Positions 49,001 through 60,327 are shown, numbered from the stretch's first letter. The stretch: 64,000 bases of DNA from Ryuthela nishihirai (GCA_038380435.1 JAWZYU010000011.1:77001501-77065500); one strand, 5' to 3'. Numbers and translations are program-made. Notes: a model not told the origin generated them from the letters alone.

Positions 49001-51770
49001 GATGATTTTACAATTGAGGATCAAGAATTCAGGTGTCTTGGATGATTTTACAATTGAGGATCAAGAATTCAGGTGTCTTGGATGATTTTTCAATTGAGAA
49101 TCAAGAATTGAGGTGTCTTGGATGATTTTACAATTGAGGATCAAGAATTGAGGTGTCTTGGATGATTTTACAATTGAGGTGTTTTCGATGATTTTTCAAT
49201 TGAGGATCAAGAATTGAGGTGTCTTCCATGATTTTTCAATTGAGGATCAAGAATTGAGGTGTCTTGGATGATTTTTAAATTGAGATGTCTTGGATGATTT
49301 TTCAATTGAGGTATCTTGGATGATTTTACAATTGAGGATCAAGAATTGAGGTGTATTGGATGATTTTTGAATTGAGGATCAAGAATTGAGGTGTATTGGA
49401 TGATTTTTGAATTGAGGATCAAGAATTGAGGTGTATTGGATGATTTTTCAATTGAGGATCAAGAATTCAGGTGTCTTGGATGATTTTACAATTGAGGATC
49501 AAGAATTCAGTTGTCTTGGGTGATTTTACAATTGAGGATCAAGAATTCAGGTGTTTTGGATGATTTTTCAATTGAGGATCAAGAATTCAGGTGTCTTGGA
49601 TGATTTTGCAATTGAGGATCAACAATTCAGGTGTCTTGGATGATTTTACAATTGAGGATCAAGAATTGAGGTGTCTTGGATGATTTTTCAATTGAGGATC
49701 AAGAATTGAGGTGTCTTGGATGATTTTACAATTGAGGATAAAGAATTGAGGTGTCTTGGAAGATTTTACAATTGAGGATCAAGAATTCGGGTGTCTTGGA
49801 TGATTTTACAATTGAGGATCAAGAATTGAGGTGTCTTGGATGATTTTCAATTGAGGATCAAGAATTCAGGTGTCTTGGATGATTTTTCAATTGGGGATCA
49901 AGAATTCAGGTGTCTTGGATGATTTTAAAATTGAGGATCAACAAGAATTCAGGTGTCTTGGATGATTTTACAATTGAGGATCAAGAATTCAGGTGTCTTC
50001 CATGATTTTTCAATTGAGGATCAAGAATTGAGGTATCTTGTAACATTTTACAATTGAGGATCAAGAATTCAGGTGTCTTGGATGATTTTTCAATTGAGGA
50101 TCAAGAATCAAGAATTGAGGTGTTTTGGATGATTTTTCAATTGAGCATCAAGAATTGAGGTGTCTTGGATGTTTTACAATTGAGGATCAAGAATTCAGGT
50201 GTCTTGAATGATTTTACAATTGAGGATCAATAATTCAGGTGTCTTGGATGATTTTTCAATTGAGGATCAAGAATTGAGGTGTCTTGGATGGTTTTACAAT
50301 TGAGGATCAAGAATTGAGGTGTCGGATGATTTTACAATTGAGGTGTCTTCGATGATTTTTCAATTGAGGATCAAGAATTGAGATGTCTTGGATGATTTTA
50401 CAATTGAGGATCAAGAATTCAGGTGTCTTGGATGATTTTGCAATTGAGGATCAACAATTCAGGTGTCTTGGATGATTTTACAATTGAGGATCAAGAATTG
50501 AGGTGTCTTGGATGATTTTTCAATTGAGGATCAAGAATTGAGGTGTCTTGGATGATTTTACAATTGAGAATAAAGAATTGAGGTGTCTTGGAAGATTTTA
50601 CAATTGAGGATCAAGAATTCGGGTGTCTTGGATGATTTTACAATTGAGGATCAAGAATTCAGGTGTCTTGGATGATTTTTCAATTGAGGATCAAGAATCA
50701 AGAATTGAGGTGTTTTGGATGATTTTTCAATTGAGCATCAAGAATTGAGGTGTCTTGGATGTTTTACAATTGAGGATCAAGAATTCAGGTATCTTGAATG
50801 ATTTTACAATTGAGGATCAATAATTCAGGTGTCTTGGATGATTTTTCAATTGAGGATCAAGAATTCAGGTGTCTTGGATGGTTTTACAATTGAGGATCAA
50901 GAATTGAGGTGTCGGATGATTTTACAATTGAGGTGTTTTCGATGATTTTTCAATTGAGGATCAAGAATTGAGATGTCTTGGATGATTTTACAATTGAGGA
51001 TCAAGAATTGAGATGTCTTGGATGATTTTACAATTGAGGATAAAGAATTGATGTGTCTTGGATGATTTTGCAATTGAGGATCAACAATTCAGGTGTCTTG
51101 GATGATTTTACAATTGAGGATCAAGAATTGAGGTGTCTTGGATGATTTTTCAATTGAGGATCAAAAATTGAGGTGTCTTGGATGATTTTACAATTGAGGA
51201 TAAAGAATTGAGGTGTCTTGGAAGATTTTACAATTGAGGATCAAGAATTCGGGTGTCTTGGATGATTTTACAATTGAGGATCAAGAATTGAGGTGTCTTG
51301 GATGATTTTCAATTGAGGATCAAGAATTCAGGTGTCTTGGATGATTTTTCAATTGAGGATCAAGAATCAAGAATTGGGGTGTTTTGGATGATTTTTCAAT
51401 TGAGCATCAAGAATTGAGGTGTCTTGGATGTTTTACAATTGAGGATCAAGAATTCAGGTGTCTTGAATGATTTTACAATTGAGGATCAATAATTCAGGTG
51501 TCTTGGATGATTTTTCAATTGAGGATCAAGAATTCAGGTGTCTTGGATGGTTTTACAATTGAGGATCAAGAATTCAGGTGTCGGATGATTTTACAATTGA
51601 GGTGTCTTCGATGATTTTTCAATTGAGGATCAAGAATTGAGATGTCTTGGATGATTTTACAATTGAGGATAAAGAATTGAGGTGTCTTGGATGATTTTAC
51701 AATTGAGGATCAAGAATTGAGGTGTCTTGGATGATTTTACAATTGTGGATTAAGAATTGAGGTGTCTTGG
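43078..51770. repeat. 8.7-kb minisatellite of 40-bp units with higher-order structure
   Basis: The core unit is GAGGATCAAGAATTGAGGTG + TCTTGGATGATTTTACAATT. Common variants are GAATTCAGG for GAATTGAGG and TTTTTCAATTG for TTTTACAATTG; short units of about 26 bp and long ones of about 48 bp also occur. Dividing length by unit gives roughly 200 units. Rare variants recur at a fixed distance: GTCGGATGATTTT at 45152 and 47584, and at 45981 and 48414; ATCAAGAATCAAG at 45761 and 48194; TTGGGTGATT at 46008 and 48441. All give 2432-2433 bp. It is non-coding (40 is not a multiple of 3) and lies wholly in the intron before the exon at 52610. Confidence 0.97.
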
Positions 51771-52609
51771 ATGGAGTTCTTGTTCTCCCTCATGTAACTG
51801 GAGACTTTGCAAAATGTAGATTTCTTTTTGCCCGGCATTTCTATCTTTAACACTTCTAGAGTAATAGCCAATGTGAATTCAGCTAAGTAACATCCTTCTA
51901 TCAAAACTTTATGTATAGAGCGATCCATATTAGTTGACTAAAAATGCATTTTCTTACCAAAATATTAGAACATTTTTTATGCTGCCAATGAGAATCTAAC
52001 TCCGAAACTCTATAACTTATAAAATATAACATTTAAGAGAAAAATGTGACTGAAGATAAATTAAACATTAAAATCAAATCTATTTAAATTTTGATTTTCA
52101 AAAATATTCGTTCACTGTTTAAAGAGTTATGACAGCTGGAATATTTAAAAATAAATTATTTTGATTTATAAATATCATTCGTAATTGTCTAATATTGAAT
52201 AATCATTGCACAAACTTCAAAATAGATAGTTATTTTATTAAATGGTTTGAAACAATGCTTATTATTTAGGTTTTAATTAATTTCTGAGGAAAATTCTTAT
52301 TACTGTTGTGAAATAATCTAGCTTACGTAAGTGTTAAATACTGAACGAATATTGCTAAAAATCGAGATTCAAACAGATTGGATTTTGATCTTTAATTTAT
52401 TTTCAGTCACATTTTTCCATCAAATGCATATTTTAGTAGATATAGAGTTTCGAAGTTAGCTTTACATTCACAAAACATGAATATTAATATTTTGATAGGG
52501 CAATGCATAAGGAATTGAAGTTATCTGAAAATAATGGAATTTTGTTGTTGTTTTCGCTTCAATGCCTGATTTCGTTTTTATTGAGGAGCACGATCTTCCT
52601 CTCCCTTAG

Positions 52610-52754
52610 GCTGTCGGATGCGATCTCCAGCTGGGATCGACAAAGAAAGTCGACGAATGCGGAGTTTGCGGAGGAGACGGATCCACTTGCCGACGACCAC
52701 TCTATCTGTGGCTCAACACTCCTTTCTCTCCCTGCTCCGTCACTTGCGGAGGAG
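52610..52754 (+). CDS. ADAMTS-like/papilin-family gene, exon with end of cysteine-rich module fused to start of a second TSP1
   Basis: The exon is 145 bp, enters in phase 0 and leaves in phase 1. The acceptor is CTCTCCCTTAG and the donor GAG|GTAAGT. It reads [20 protein letters not shown] and then GGDGSTC, the conserved end of the ADAMTS cysteine-rich module, and so follows directly from the exon at 34583-34813. It then passes through RRPLYLWLN straight into [13 protein letters not shown], the first third of a TSP1 repeat. In most family members a spacer domain of roughly 110-120 residues lies between these two points, and it is absent here. The last 40 bp plus the donor are the template of the 48-bp tandem array just downstream. 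The exon completing this TSP1 was not found in the remaining 11 kb. Confidence 0.88.
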
Positions 52755-53227
52755 GTAAGTTCAACACTCTTTTTCTCTCCCTTTTCCGTCACTTGAGGAG
52801 GAGGTAAGTTCAATTATCTCCCTGCTCCGTCACTTGCGGAGGAGGAAAGTTCAACGCTCCTTTCTCTCCATGCTCCGTCACTTGCGGAGGAGGTAAGCTC
52901 AATGCTACTTGCTCCATGCTCCGTGCTCCGGGACTTTCGCAGGAGATAATTTCCGTACTCTTTTCTCTCCCTGCTCCGCCACTTGCAGAGGAAGTAAGCT
53001 CAACGCTCCTTTCTCTCCATGCTCCGGTACTTGCGGAGGAGGTAAGTTCCATACTCCTTTCTCTCTCTGCTCCACCACTTGCGGAGGAGGTAAATTCAAC
53101 ACTTCTTTCCCTCCCTGCTCCGTCGCTTGCGGAGATAAGTTCAATATGTACTTGTTTCCATCACTTGCGAAGGAGGTAAGTTCCATACTCCTTTCTCTCC
53201 CTGCTTCGTCACTTGCGGAGGAGGATA
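52755..53227 (+). repeat. 48-bp minisatellite made of the exon 3' end plus its 5' splice site
   Basis: About ten further copies of the last 40 bp of the preceding exon, together with eight bases of its splice donor, follow head to tail. The common core is CTCCCTGCTCCGTCACTTGC then GGAGGAGGTAAGTTC. Intact GAGGAG|GTAAG-type donors recur after 52754 at 52803, 52892, 53041 and 53175, with near-matches elsewhere; other copies have lost the GT (GGAGGAAAGT, GGAGATAAT). The unit is a multiple of three, so in some stretches (about 52966-53120) successive copies stay open in the same frame and spell tandem TSP1 starts such as PFSPCSGTCGGGKF. From the real exon, read-through is broken in the second copy, which is 49 bp long and leads to a TAA at its donor. 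Confidence 0.9.
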
Positions 53228-54086
53228 ATAACTGATTTATTTATTCTTTCAATTACAATTTGAACATTTTTAATTATTCCGGGAAAACTGTCATCATCGA
53301 ATAGAAATGGCTTATATTCAGGATGGGTACCACATATTTGCACCATGGACTTTTTAGATTGAATTTCTCTTTCACAGTTTTCTGCCATAAAATTATTTAT
53401 GTATTAGTCCCGTAACCAAAGCAATCCCATGAACCCCTTATAACAAGTTCTTTAGTGTGTTTGAATCTTAGTAACTTTCGCTATTCTACAGTACAAGGGT
53501 TCATTTACGTTGCGGATGCTGATGGAAATTTTTGCGAAAGCTCACATTTTGTTATAGACTGAGAGGTCAGTTTTTTATCGTTTTAAAATTGTTTGGTCGT
53601 CCCCGACCTGTACAAATGCCGAAGCCCTCTCCCTCCTCCCTTGTTGCTTTTACCTTGTTGCTGTGGACCACTCTGCTCAAAGAATGCAGTTTAGTTGATT
53701 TCATGTTGTCATTGCAATTCAAAAGATGTTACTCGCGTGGTTGGCAGCTTTATGCATTACACTAGTGCAATGCAAGGTAGTGCATGGGGTTTTAATACAA
53801 TAAATCGGGACCTTCTTTATGGGTCTCATTAGTACTATTAGTAAACCTTAGATTCCGAATTTGTACTCAATGAATGCTAAAATATCTGAGATATAAGTAA
53901 CTGTTAGAAAAAAGAGTTTCATATAAAAAAGATTAAATCGCAGTCATTTTCTTTCCTTTCGTTTTTTTTATTTATTGAAAAATTAACAATCCTTAAAATG
54001 CAAATGAATGCATTGTTTCAATGCTTAAACGTCTTAACTTGAAACGAAGAATATAATCATTACACTTTGACTCCTTTCATTTCCAG
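53228..54086. other. Intronic or intergenic, no gene recognised
   Basis: A 77-codon frame at 53532 has no domain. No exon that could complete the interrupted TSP1 repeat was found here. Confidence 0.45.
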
Positions 54087-54407
54087 GCAACTCGTGACGA
54101 CTGCATTTACTGTGAGGGGAAGTGTCCACTTAAGGGAATGGCATCTGGGCATGGATCTTCCTCATTGTCGCCCCTGAGTGAGGCTAGCGACGAATTACAG
54201 GCCACCAGCTCCGTCGCAGAGGCACTTTTCGCTCCTTTTCAGGTCACAGAAGCCGACCTGAGCCTCAGATTTGTGAAAGGAAGATTAGCGCCGTGCTCCG
54301 TAAAAACCGGTGGCAGCTTGCGAATAAAATATTTGGCAAGGCGCTTTACCTCTGCAGGCAGCTCGGAAGTAGAAAAAATATTGGCGAGATGTCTGATAAT
54401 CAATTGA
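54087..54407 (+). CDS. Candidate exon or terminal ORF of unknown function
   Basis: A good acceptor (TTTGACTCCTTTCATTTCCAG) opens a relatively GC-rich reading frame of 106 codons ending in TGA. It begins ATRDDCIYCEGKCPLKG, is then Ser/Ala-rich, and later has LAPCSVKTGGS. I do not recognise a domain. If it belonged to the ADAMTS-like gene it would enter in phase 0, whereas the preceding exon leaves in phase 1. Direct joining in that phase hits a TGA within four codons, and the donor of the second minisatellite copy (phase 2) also leads to a stop. It may be an exon joined through one I cannot see, part of another transcript, or a chance ORF. Confidence 0.3.
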   Translation, partial: ATRDDCIYCEGKCPLKGMASGHGSSSLSPLSEASDELQATSSVAEALFAPFQVTEADLSLRFVKGRLAPCSVKTGGSLRIKYLARRFTSAGSSEVEKILARCLIIN

Positions 54408-54621
54408 ACCGAATGTAGTGCATATATTCTTTTTTCATCTGTTGCCAAAAAACCTTATTTAACAAAAACCTTCAAGAAAAAACAAACTGGAAAAGGTGTT
54501 CCTGCCCTTTCTACTTCAATTTAGTATTTTGCATCTCTACTCTAATAATTACTTTTATATATGTATCTCTACGTTCGAGTAATATTTTAAAAAAACTATT
54601 CGTGAAAATTATGTTTAACAG

Positions 54622-55085
54622 AGGGGTCGTGAACCGGCGGCTCTCAGCTTTGAAAAAAAAAGGGTCTTTACGCTTTTTGGTTCAACATTCAACTCTGAAA
54701 ATATTTTTAATGAATTTTAATTAAAAACAAATACTAGAGCAGGTTGGCAGACGATAGTTTGAAAGCACTGATGGCATTCAGATGCTCTAAATACATTCCG
54801 CATAAATACACTCCAATATGTTGATCGAGAAGACTCCAATTCAAACACTGATAAATGGTAGATTTTTCAGTTTCTTTTCAATACTTTTTTTGTATACTCA
54901 TGAATACACGTATTTTAAAATTATACGTTAAGGTTTTATTTTCATTAATAAAATAATCGTCTGTTTCTTTATTCCTGTTATGTCTCATGACACAATGAAG
55001 AGTATAATCTGCTGCTCTCAAAATTTGTTGGTTTGCCTTTTTTCTGCTGTTTTGGCTCTTCACCCAAAAAAGCTTCCCGACCCCT
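54622..55085. mobile_element. Possible hAT-type non-autonomous element
   Basis: The left end AGGGGTCGTGAACCGGCGGC and the right end, in reverse AGGGGTCGGGAAGCTTTTTT, share the AGGGGTCGGGAA-type termini seen in many hAT MITEs. The next bases (GGCTCTCAGC / GAAGAGCC) are only loosely alike. No clean 8-bp target-site duplication was found. Confidence 0.4.
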
Positions 55086-55235
55086 AATAAAACAGGGTTA
55101 ATAAATAGGTTTACATTTTGTTTACTCGGTTACGATTTTAAATTTATATTTATTTTCTAAACTGAATTACTCGAACCAAGTGTTCCAGAATTGGCACAGA
55201 CGTCTGCAACTTTTCATAGATGCTGGAGGGGCGTA

Positions 55236-55479
55236 CAGTCGCTCAAAAAATATCCGAACACTATTGTTGATTACAGAATTCAAAAAAATATCTGGAAACG
55301 ATTTTTTTTACAAATTAATGATCTGGCAACCGTCTTGTCACGAAGACGTGACACGAAGGACAGAGCATCACGTGACACGAAGGTTGCCAGATCACTAATT
55401 TCTAAAAAAAAACGTTGCCAGATATTTTACCTCAATTCTGTAATCAACCATAGTGTTCGGATATTTTTTTGAGCGACTG
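55236..55479. mobile_element. Palindromic Tc1/mariner-type MITE, copy 2
   Basis: This 244-bp element has the same ends as copy 1 (CAGTCGCTCAAAAAATATCC) and TA flanks. Its centre is larger and holds a repeated CGTGACACGAAGG motif between the arms. Confidence 0.88.
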
Positions 55480-56918
55480 TACTTTGAAGGACAGTAAAAG
55501 TTTTTTTGAGGTAATTGCAATGGTTTTTGCTCTGCATATGCATGTCAAGAACTTTTTGAACGTCCCTCGTAATAACAAGATTCTGTGCAGTGACCGTAAC
55601 GTTAAAATTCGTATTAACAATACGAAAGCAGGTGACGTAACCCTGAATTGCAAAGTGAATGTTGTGATTGTCTACGTAACACGGAAAATAATGATTGCGA
55701 AACTAACGTAAAAATGACATCATGAAAATTTAGATATGACAAAGAATGAATGCTCTATTTGGAATTTGTTTATTATTTTACGTGATAATTTTTGATGGGG
55801 CAACGCCCCAGGTGGCCTAATGGACGAACCTTCCCTGATAAAAACACGAGGAAAGACGGCAAAAGGCGAAAAACAGAGAGTCAGAAGGAAGCGAAATTTG
55901 AATGTGGAAAAATGTCAACTGGCAATATGAGAGAGAAAGAGATTCGAGTTTCGACCGTGATTCGGCCACACTTGACATCCGCATATACGTAGTTATCGAT
56001 ACTGTAGCTATGAGCTTAAGTCTGCGTATATCTTTCAGTTGTTACATACAAGTAAAGATTACTTTACCACCTCGTTTTAAGAAGAAATTGATCTTCTGTT
56101 CCGTAATTCTGAGTGATAAGTAGTTGTCTGTAACCGAAGTGGACTCAAAGGATAAATTCAAAGTAGCCTGCTATCTGTAGTCATCAAAGATTATTACTTT
56201 CCCAGGATACTAATATAACTCTAAAATTGGAGACTTAATCATCATGGCAACAGTTTCTCGCGTATCCAGGTTAAAAGGAAGAAATCTGAGCAGAGAACTT
56301 CGATGATAGGAACGTGTTGTTATTGCTGACCCATCAACAGTTTAAACATGATAAAGAGTCGTAATTTTCTTTTTCGTGGAAGGAGATGAATTGCCTTTCT
56401 TGCCACCTTTGAATTAGAATTTTCAAAATATTCGACAGATCATATTAGTGCTTCATGACTAACGTTAATGGTCCCAAAGAGGGAGCTGCCACCCCCTAGA
56501 GTGCGCTTTCGTAATTCCCTAGCACAGAAGATATTTTTCAACTAGTTTAAAAGGAGAAAAATTCATTTCATTTTCTTGAGGTGATTGCCTCATTGATTTG
56601 CCTCATAAAAATGACGTTCAGCCAGAAAACGTTGGGAACCACTGACTTAGGAGAACCCTTACATGAATTCACATATTAATTATTTTCTAACAACTTGTGC
56701 ATGTTGTTTGTGTTTAAACAGCATTGTAATCAAAAACATTATTAATTATTAGTAATGTTATCTTCTATTTTAAATCTTTATATTCAGTGATTATTTTTTC
56801 TCATAAAAGCTTTGCAAGTACACTAGCCAACAGAAATCAAAAACGAACTGTGGGTTGAAATTAGCGTACCCGTTATAGTGGAAAATGTAAAATATTATTT
56901 TTGCATTATATCGGCGGT
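55480..56918. other. No gene recognised
   Basis: Short frames at 55792-56123 carry a basic segment (TRKDGKRRKTESQKEAK) but no domain. A hAT-type terminus in reverse (AACGTTGGGAACCACTG) ends near 56642. Confidence 0.4.
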
Positions 56919-56932
56919 ATACTTGCTGGCTA

Positions 56933-59900
56933 CTTTTCTTTTTTTTTCTACCCTGCTGAGGAGTGGTCAACCACACAGGGTCCTGGTGCTGACCATATAA
57001 ACCTACTGGACTGGACAGATATATGGCTCTGAGCTTGATTATGGATCCTGATTCTGCTGCACTGGTGGGCTTCTGTGGAGGGAAAATCTTCCGCTGTGTT
57101 TTCTGTTTGTTTGTGGGTTGACAGCCCCAAGTGAATAGATTCACAGGATATGTTTATCAGCTGGTGGATAATCCTGAGCAGAAGTCATCGCAGGCACCTG
57201 AACTCTTTGCTTCTATTGACATCGTCAAATTCTACATTGGAGGAAGTCTTCCAGTGTAGATGGCTTCAGCCTTTAGTAGTGGTGGAACGGGTCTTTGCCC
57301 CATGTCTGCGATTAGGGGCTGTTTGATATTGTCGGCATTCCCTCTCTCAATAAACATAGTTTCTTTAAACATCCCACTAACCATTTTCTCTCCATAGGTA
57401 GTTGGAATGTGAGGACTCTGCACAGAGCTTTTTCTCTTGATGTCCTCACACAAGAATTCCACCATTATAATTTAGATATTCTCGGCTTGCAAGAGACCAG
57501 ATGGACAGATAAAGGTCAGATTCTTAAAAATAATCTTAAATTTCTCTTTTCAGGGAGGGACAACAAAAAGCATCACCAAGGCGTGGGTCTGCTTCTCAGC
57601 AGACACGCTAGCGATGCTCTTCTAGGATATGAGTGCATTAATGAAAGGTTTCTTACAGCAAAATTTCAGACAAGCGTTAAAGACCTGAATGTTATCTGCT
57701 GTTATGCCCCCACTGAGGATGCCGATGAGGATGAGAAGGATAGGTTTTATGAACAACTTCAGGATATTTTGAATTCTGTCAAGAAAGGAGATATTTCCCT
57801 CGTTCTTGGTGACTTCAATGCCAAAGTTGGTACTGACTCTGACCTTTGGGGAGGAGTAATAGGCCCTTTCGGTATTGGTAGCTGCAATGGCAATGGGCAA
57901 CGTCTCCTACAGGTAAGTAAACTCAATGGATTCAGAATAACTAACACATATTACAAACACCGCGACATACATAAGCACACATGGGTTTCACCTGATGGGC
58001 TGCATAAGAATATGATTGATTACATATTAATTAACAGCAAATGGGCTAGTTCTGTTAGGAATACCAGGACATATAGGGGAGCTGAAATTGGATCTGACCA
58101 TTACCTTGTTAAAAGTGTGTTGCAAATTAAACTTAAAAAGTGTTGTGCTAGGGTTAAAAATTTTACTTTTAATACTGAAGCTCTGAAAGATCCAGTTATA
58201 GCCAAAGCTTACGATGATAGGTTACTTAGTCATTATGACACTCATGGTTTGCTTACTACTGAAGTTGAGGAAGAATGGGATCATTTTAAACAGGCTTTTT
58301 TGGACACTAACAGTACTCTTTTAGGAAAAAAGGACCAGAAGAGGCAGAATTATCTGAGTGATAAGGCACTTGAGCTTATTTCGGAAAGAAGGAACTGCAG
58401 GAATGTCTTTAATCAATACCCTACTAGTCCTAATAGAAAGCATTACAGAGAACTTAAACGTGTAAAAGATCAGTTAGCTGCTGATAAGAATCTTTGGCTT
58501 GATGGCTTGGCTGACAAAGCCGGGGAAGCAGTTAGACAGCACAACAGCAGAGAGCTGTACCAGATAGTTAATGTTTTGTGTGGTAGAAAATGGACAGGTA
58601 TACAGGGATTGAAGGATAAACAAGGTAAGGTTATAGGTGGTGAGGATTCTGTCATGGCTAGGTGGGCTGAGCATTTCAGTGATATTCTAAACAATGCGGT
58701 TAGTTCTATTCCCATTGTTTGCAATGATGACAGATGCATTGGTGGCTTTAATGTTGGCCCTATAACACAATCTGAAGCTATTTTGGCTGTTTCTAAACTT
58801 AAACTTCATAAATCCCCAGGGGTAGATGAAATTACTACGGAAATGCTTAGAGCTGGGAATGTTTCGGTTACAACTTGGATGACTGAAATTCTCAATATCT
58901 TTTATGATAAAGGTATGGTTCCTAAAGATTTTACCAGAGCTATTGTTATCCCTATTTTCAAAAAAGGTGATCACAGTTCTTGTGATAACTATAGGGGTAT
59001 CAGCCTACTCTCTGTTCCAGGAAAGTTCTTTCCATAATTGTGATTAATAGAATTAAGAATCTGGCTGACAGTCAATTGCGTGATGAGCAATGTGGATTCA
59101 GAAGTGGTAGGGGATGTGTGGATCAGATATTTTCACTTAGGCAGATTCTTGAGAAATGTTTAGAGTTTCAGAAACCTTTGGTTGCTAGCTTTGTTGATTT
59201 CAAAAAGGCTTTTGACTCTGTTGATCGTCATAATTTGTGGTTGATTGTGAAATCATATGGTATACCAGACAAGTTAGTTAACATTATGATAGCTCTCTAT
59301 AATAACACTGAGTCGTGTGTGAGAGTTGGTAAGGCTTTTAGCAATTGGTTTAGCATTACTTCTGGTGTTCGCCAAGGGTGCATTTTGTCTCCTTTTCTCT
59401 TTAGCTTGGTTATTGATTATGTTATGCGAAATTCACTTCAAATGAAAGATTTAGGCCTTAAATGGGCTGGAGATACGAAAATTTCTGATTTAGATTTTGC
59501 TGATGATTTAGCCCTTTTGGCAAATGATGTTGATGAGATGAACTCTTTCATTCGAGCTGTTGATGAGACTGGTAGTAGAGTAGGTTTGGTTATAAACAGA
59601 GAGAAAACTAAAGTGATGAAAATTGGTAAGGCAGGCTGTGATTCGGTTAATCTGAATGGTTGCAGTCTTGAGCAGGTGTCACAGTTTAATTATCTTGGGA
59701 GCTATGTAACGGATAATGGTGATGTGCGGCATGAGATTAACAGACGAATAGGGATTGCTGCCGGGACTTTTAAGAATCTATGGAAAGTGTGGAGAAATAG
59801 GCGTATACACCTAAAGACTAAAATTAGACTGTATAATAGTTTGGTTCTTTCTAGGGTTAGTTATGGTAGTGAAACTTGGACACTTTGTAAACAAGATAAC

Positions 59901-60310
59901 AGGAAACTAGATGCTTTTGATTCCAGATGCTTACGTAATATCTTGGACATTAGGTGGTTCAATTTTGTAACTAATGATGAGGTTAGGCAAAATAGTTTGC
60001 AACCTCCTTTAAGCAGTATATTGTGCAGAGAGAGACTCCGTTGGTTTGGCCATGTTGCCCGTATGAATAATTATAGATTGGCGAATAGGGTTATGAACAG
60101 TGTGCCTAAAGGCCTCAGAAAGAAGGGGAGACCTAGGATGCGGTGGGCAGACAATGTCAAACAGGACCTTGTTAGAATTGGTGTGCAGTGGCCAGATGCA
60201 GTAGATGTAGCTCAGGATAGACTTTCTTGGAGAACTAAATTGCACTGTCTGGTTGGACCTCCGTAGCCCATGGCTGCTTGAGGATGAGGATGATGATGAT
60301 GATGATGATG
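56933..60310 (+). mobile_element. RTE-like non-LTR retrotransposon, copy 2 (full length, with target-site duplication)
   Basis: The flanks carry a 14-bp target-site duplication with one difference: ATACTTGCTGGCTA at 56919-56932 and ATACTTGCTGGTTA at 60311-60324. This fixes both ends. The 5' end is a pyrimidine run followed by CCCTGCTGAGGAGTGGTCAA; the 3' end is a (GATGAG/GATGAT)n tail. The near-identity to copy 1 across 3.4 kb and the readable TSD indicate fairly recent activity of the family. Confidence 0.93.
57397..60266 (+). pseudogene. LINE copy 2 endonuclease/reverse transcriptase, one frameshift
   Basis: The frame is open from the endonuclease start (SWNVRTLHR) to about 59020 and again from 59040 to the TAG at 60264-60266. 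The break is a one-base deletion: copy 1 reads CCAGGTAAAGTTCTTTGC, copy 2 CCAGGAAAGTTCTTTCC, which shifts the frame just after DNYRGISLLSVPGK. Endonuclease motifs (LQETRW, GDFNAKVG, SDHYLV) and reverse transcriptase motifs (VDFKKAFDSVDR, GVRQGCILSPFLFSL, FADDL near 59496) are intact. A second small indel against copy 1 lies upstream near 57310, so the true start of the ORF is uncertain. Of the two long copies this is the better preserved. Confidence 0.9.
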
Positions 60311-60327
60311 ATACTTGCTGGTTAGTA

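Noticed and set aside
43078..51770. CRISPR array
   Set aside because: There are no unique spacers between repeats; units are contiguous and the genome is eukaryotic.
52810..53186. Minus-strand frames across the 48-bp array ([16 protein letters not shown] repeats)
   Set aside because: They are complements of the exon-derived repeat and stay open only because the unit is divisible by three.
54285..54325. Copy of the TSP1/minisatellite core (GCGCCGTGCTCCGTAAAAAC, APCSVKTGGS)
   Set aside because: The match is short, lacks the second cysteine and the donor, and may be chance.
55792..55992. Basic 66-codon frame and a GGTGGCCTAATGGA A-box-like motif
   Set aside because: No B box follows and the frame has no domain; not enough to call a SINE or a gene.
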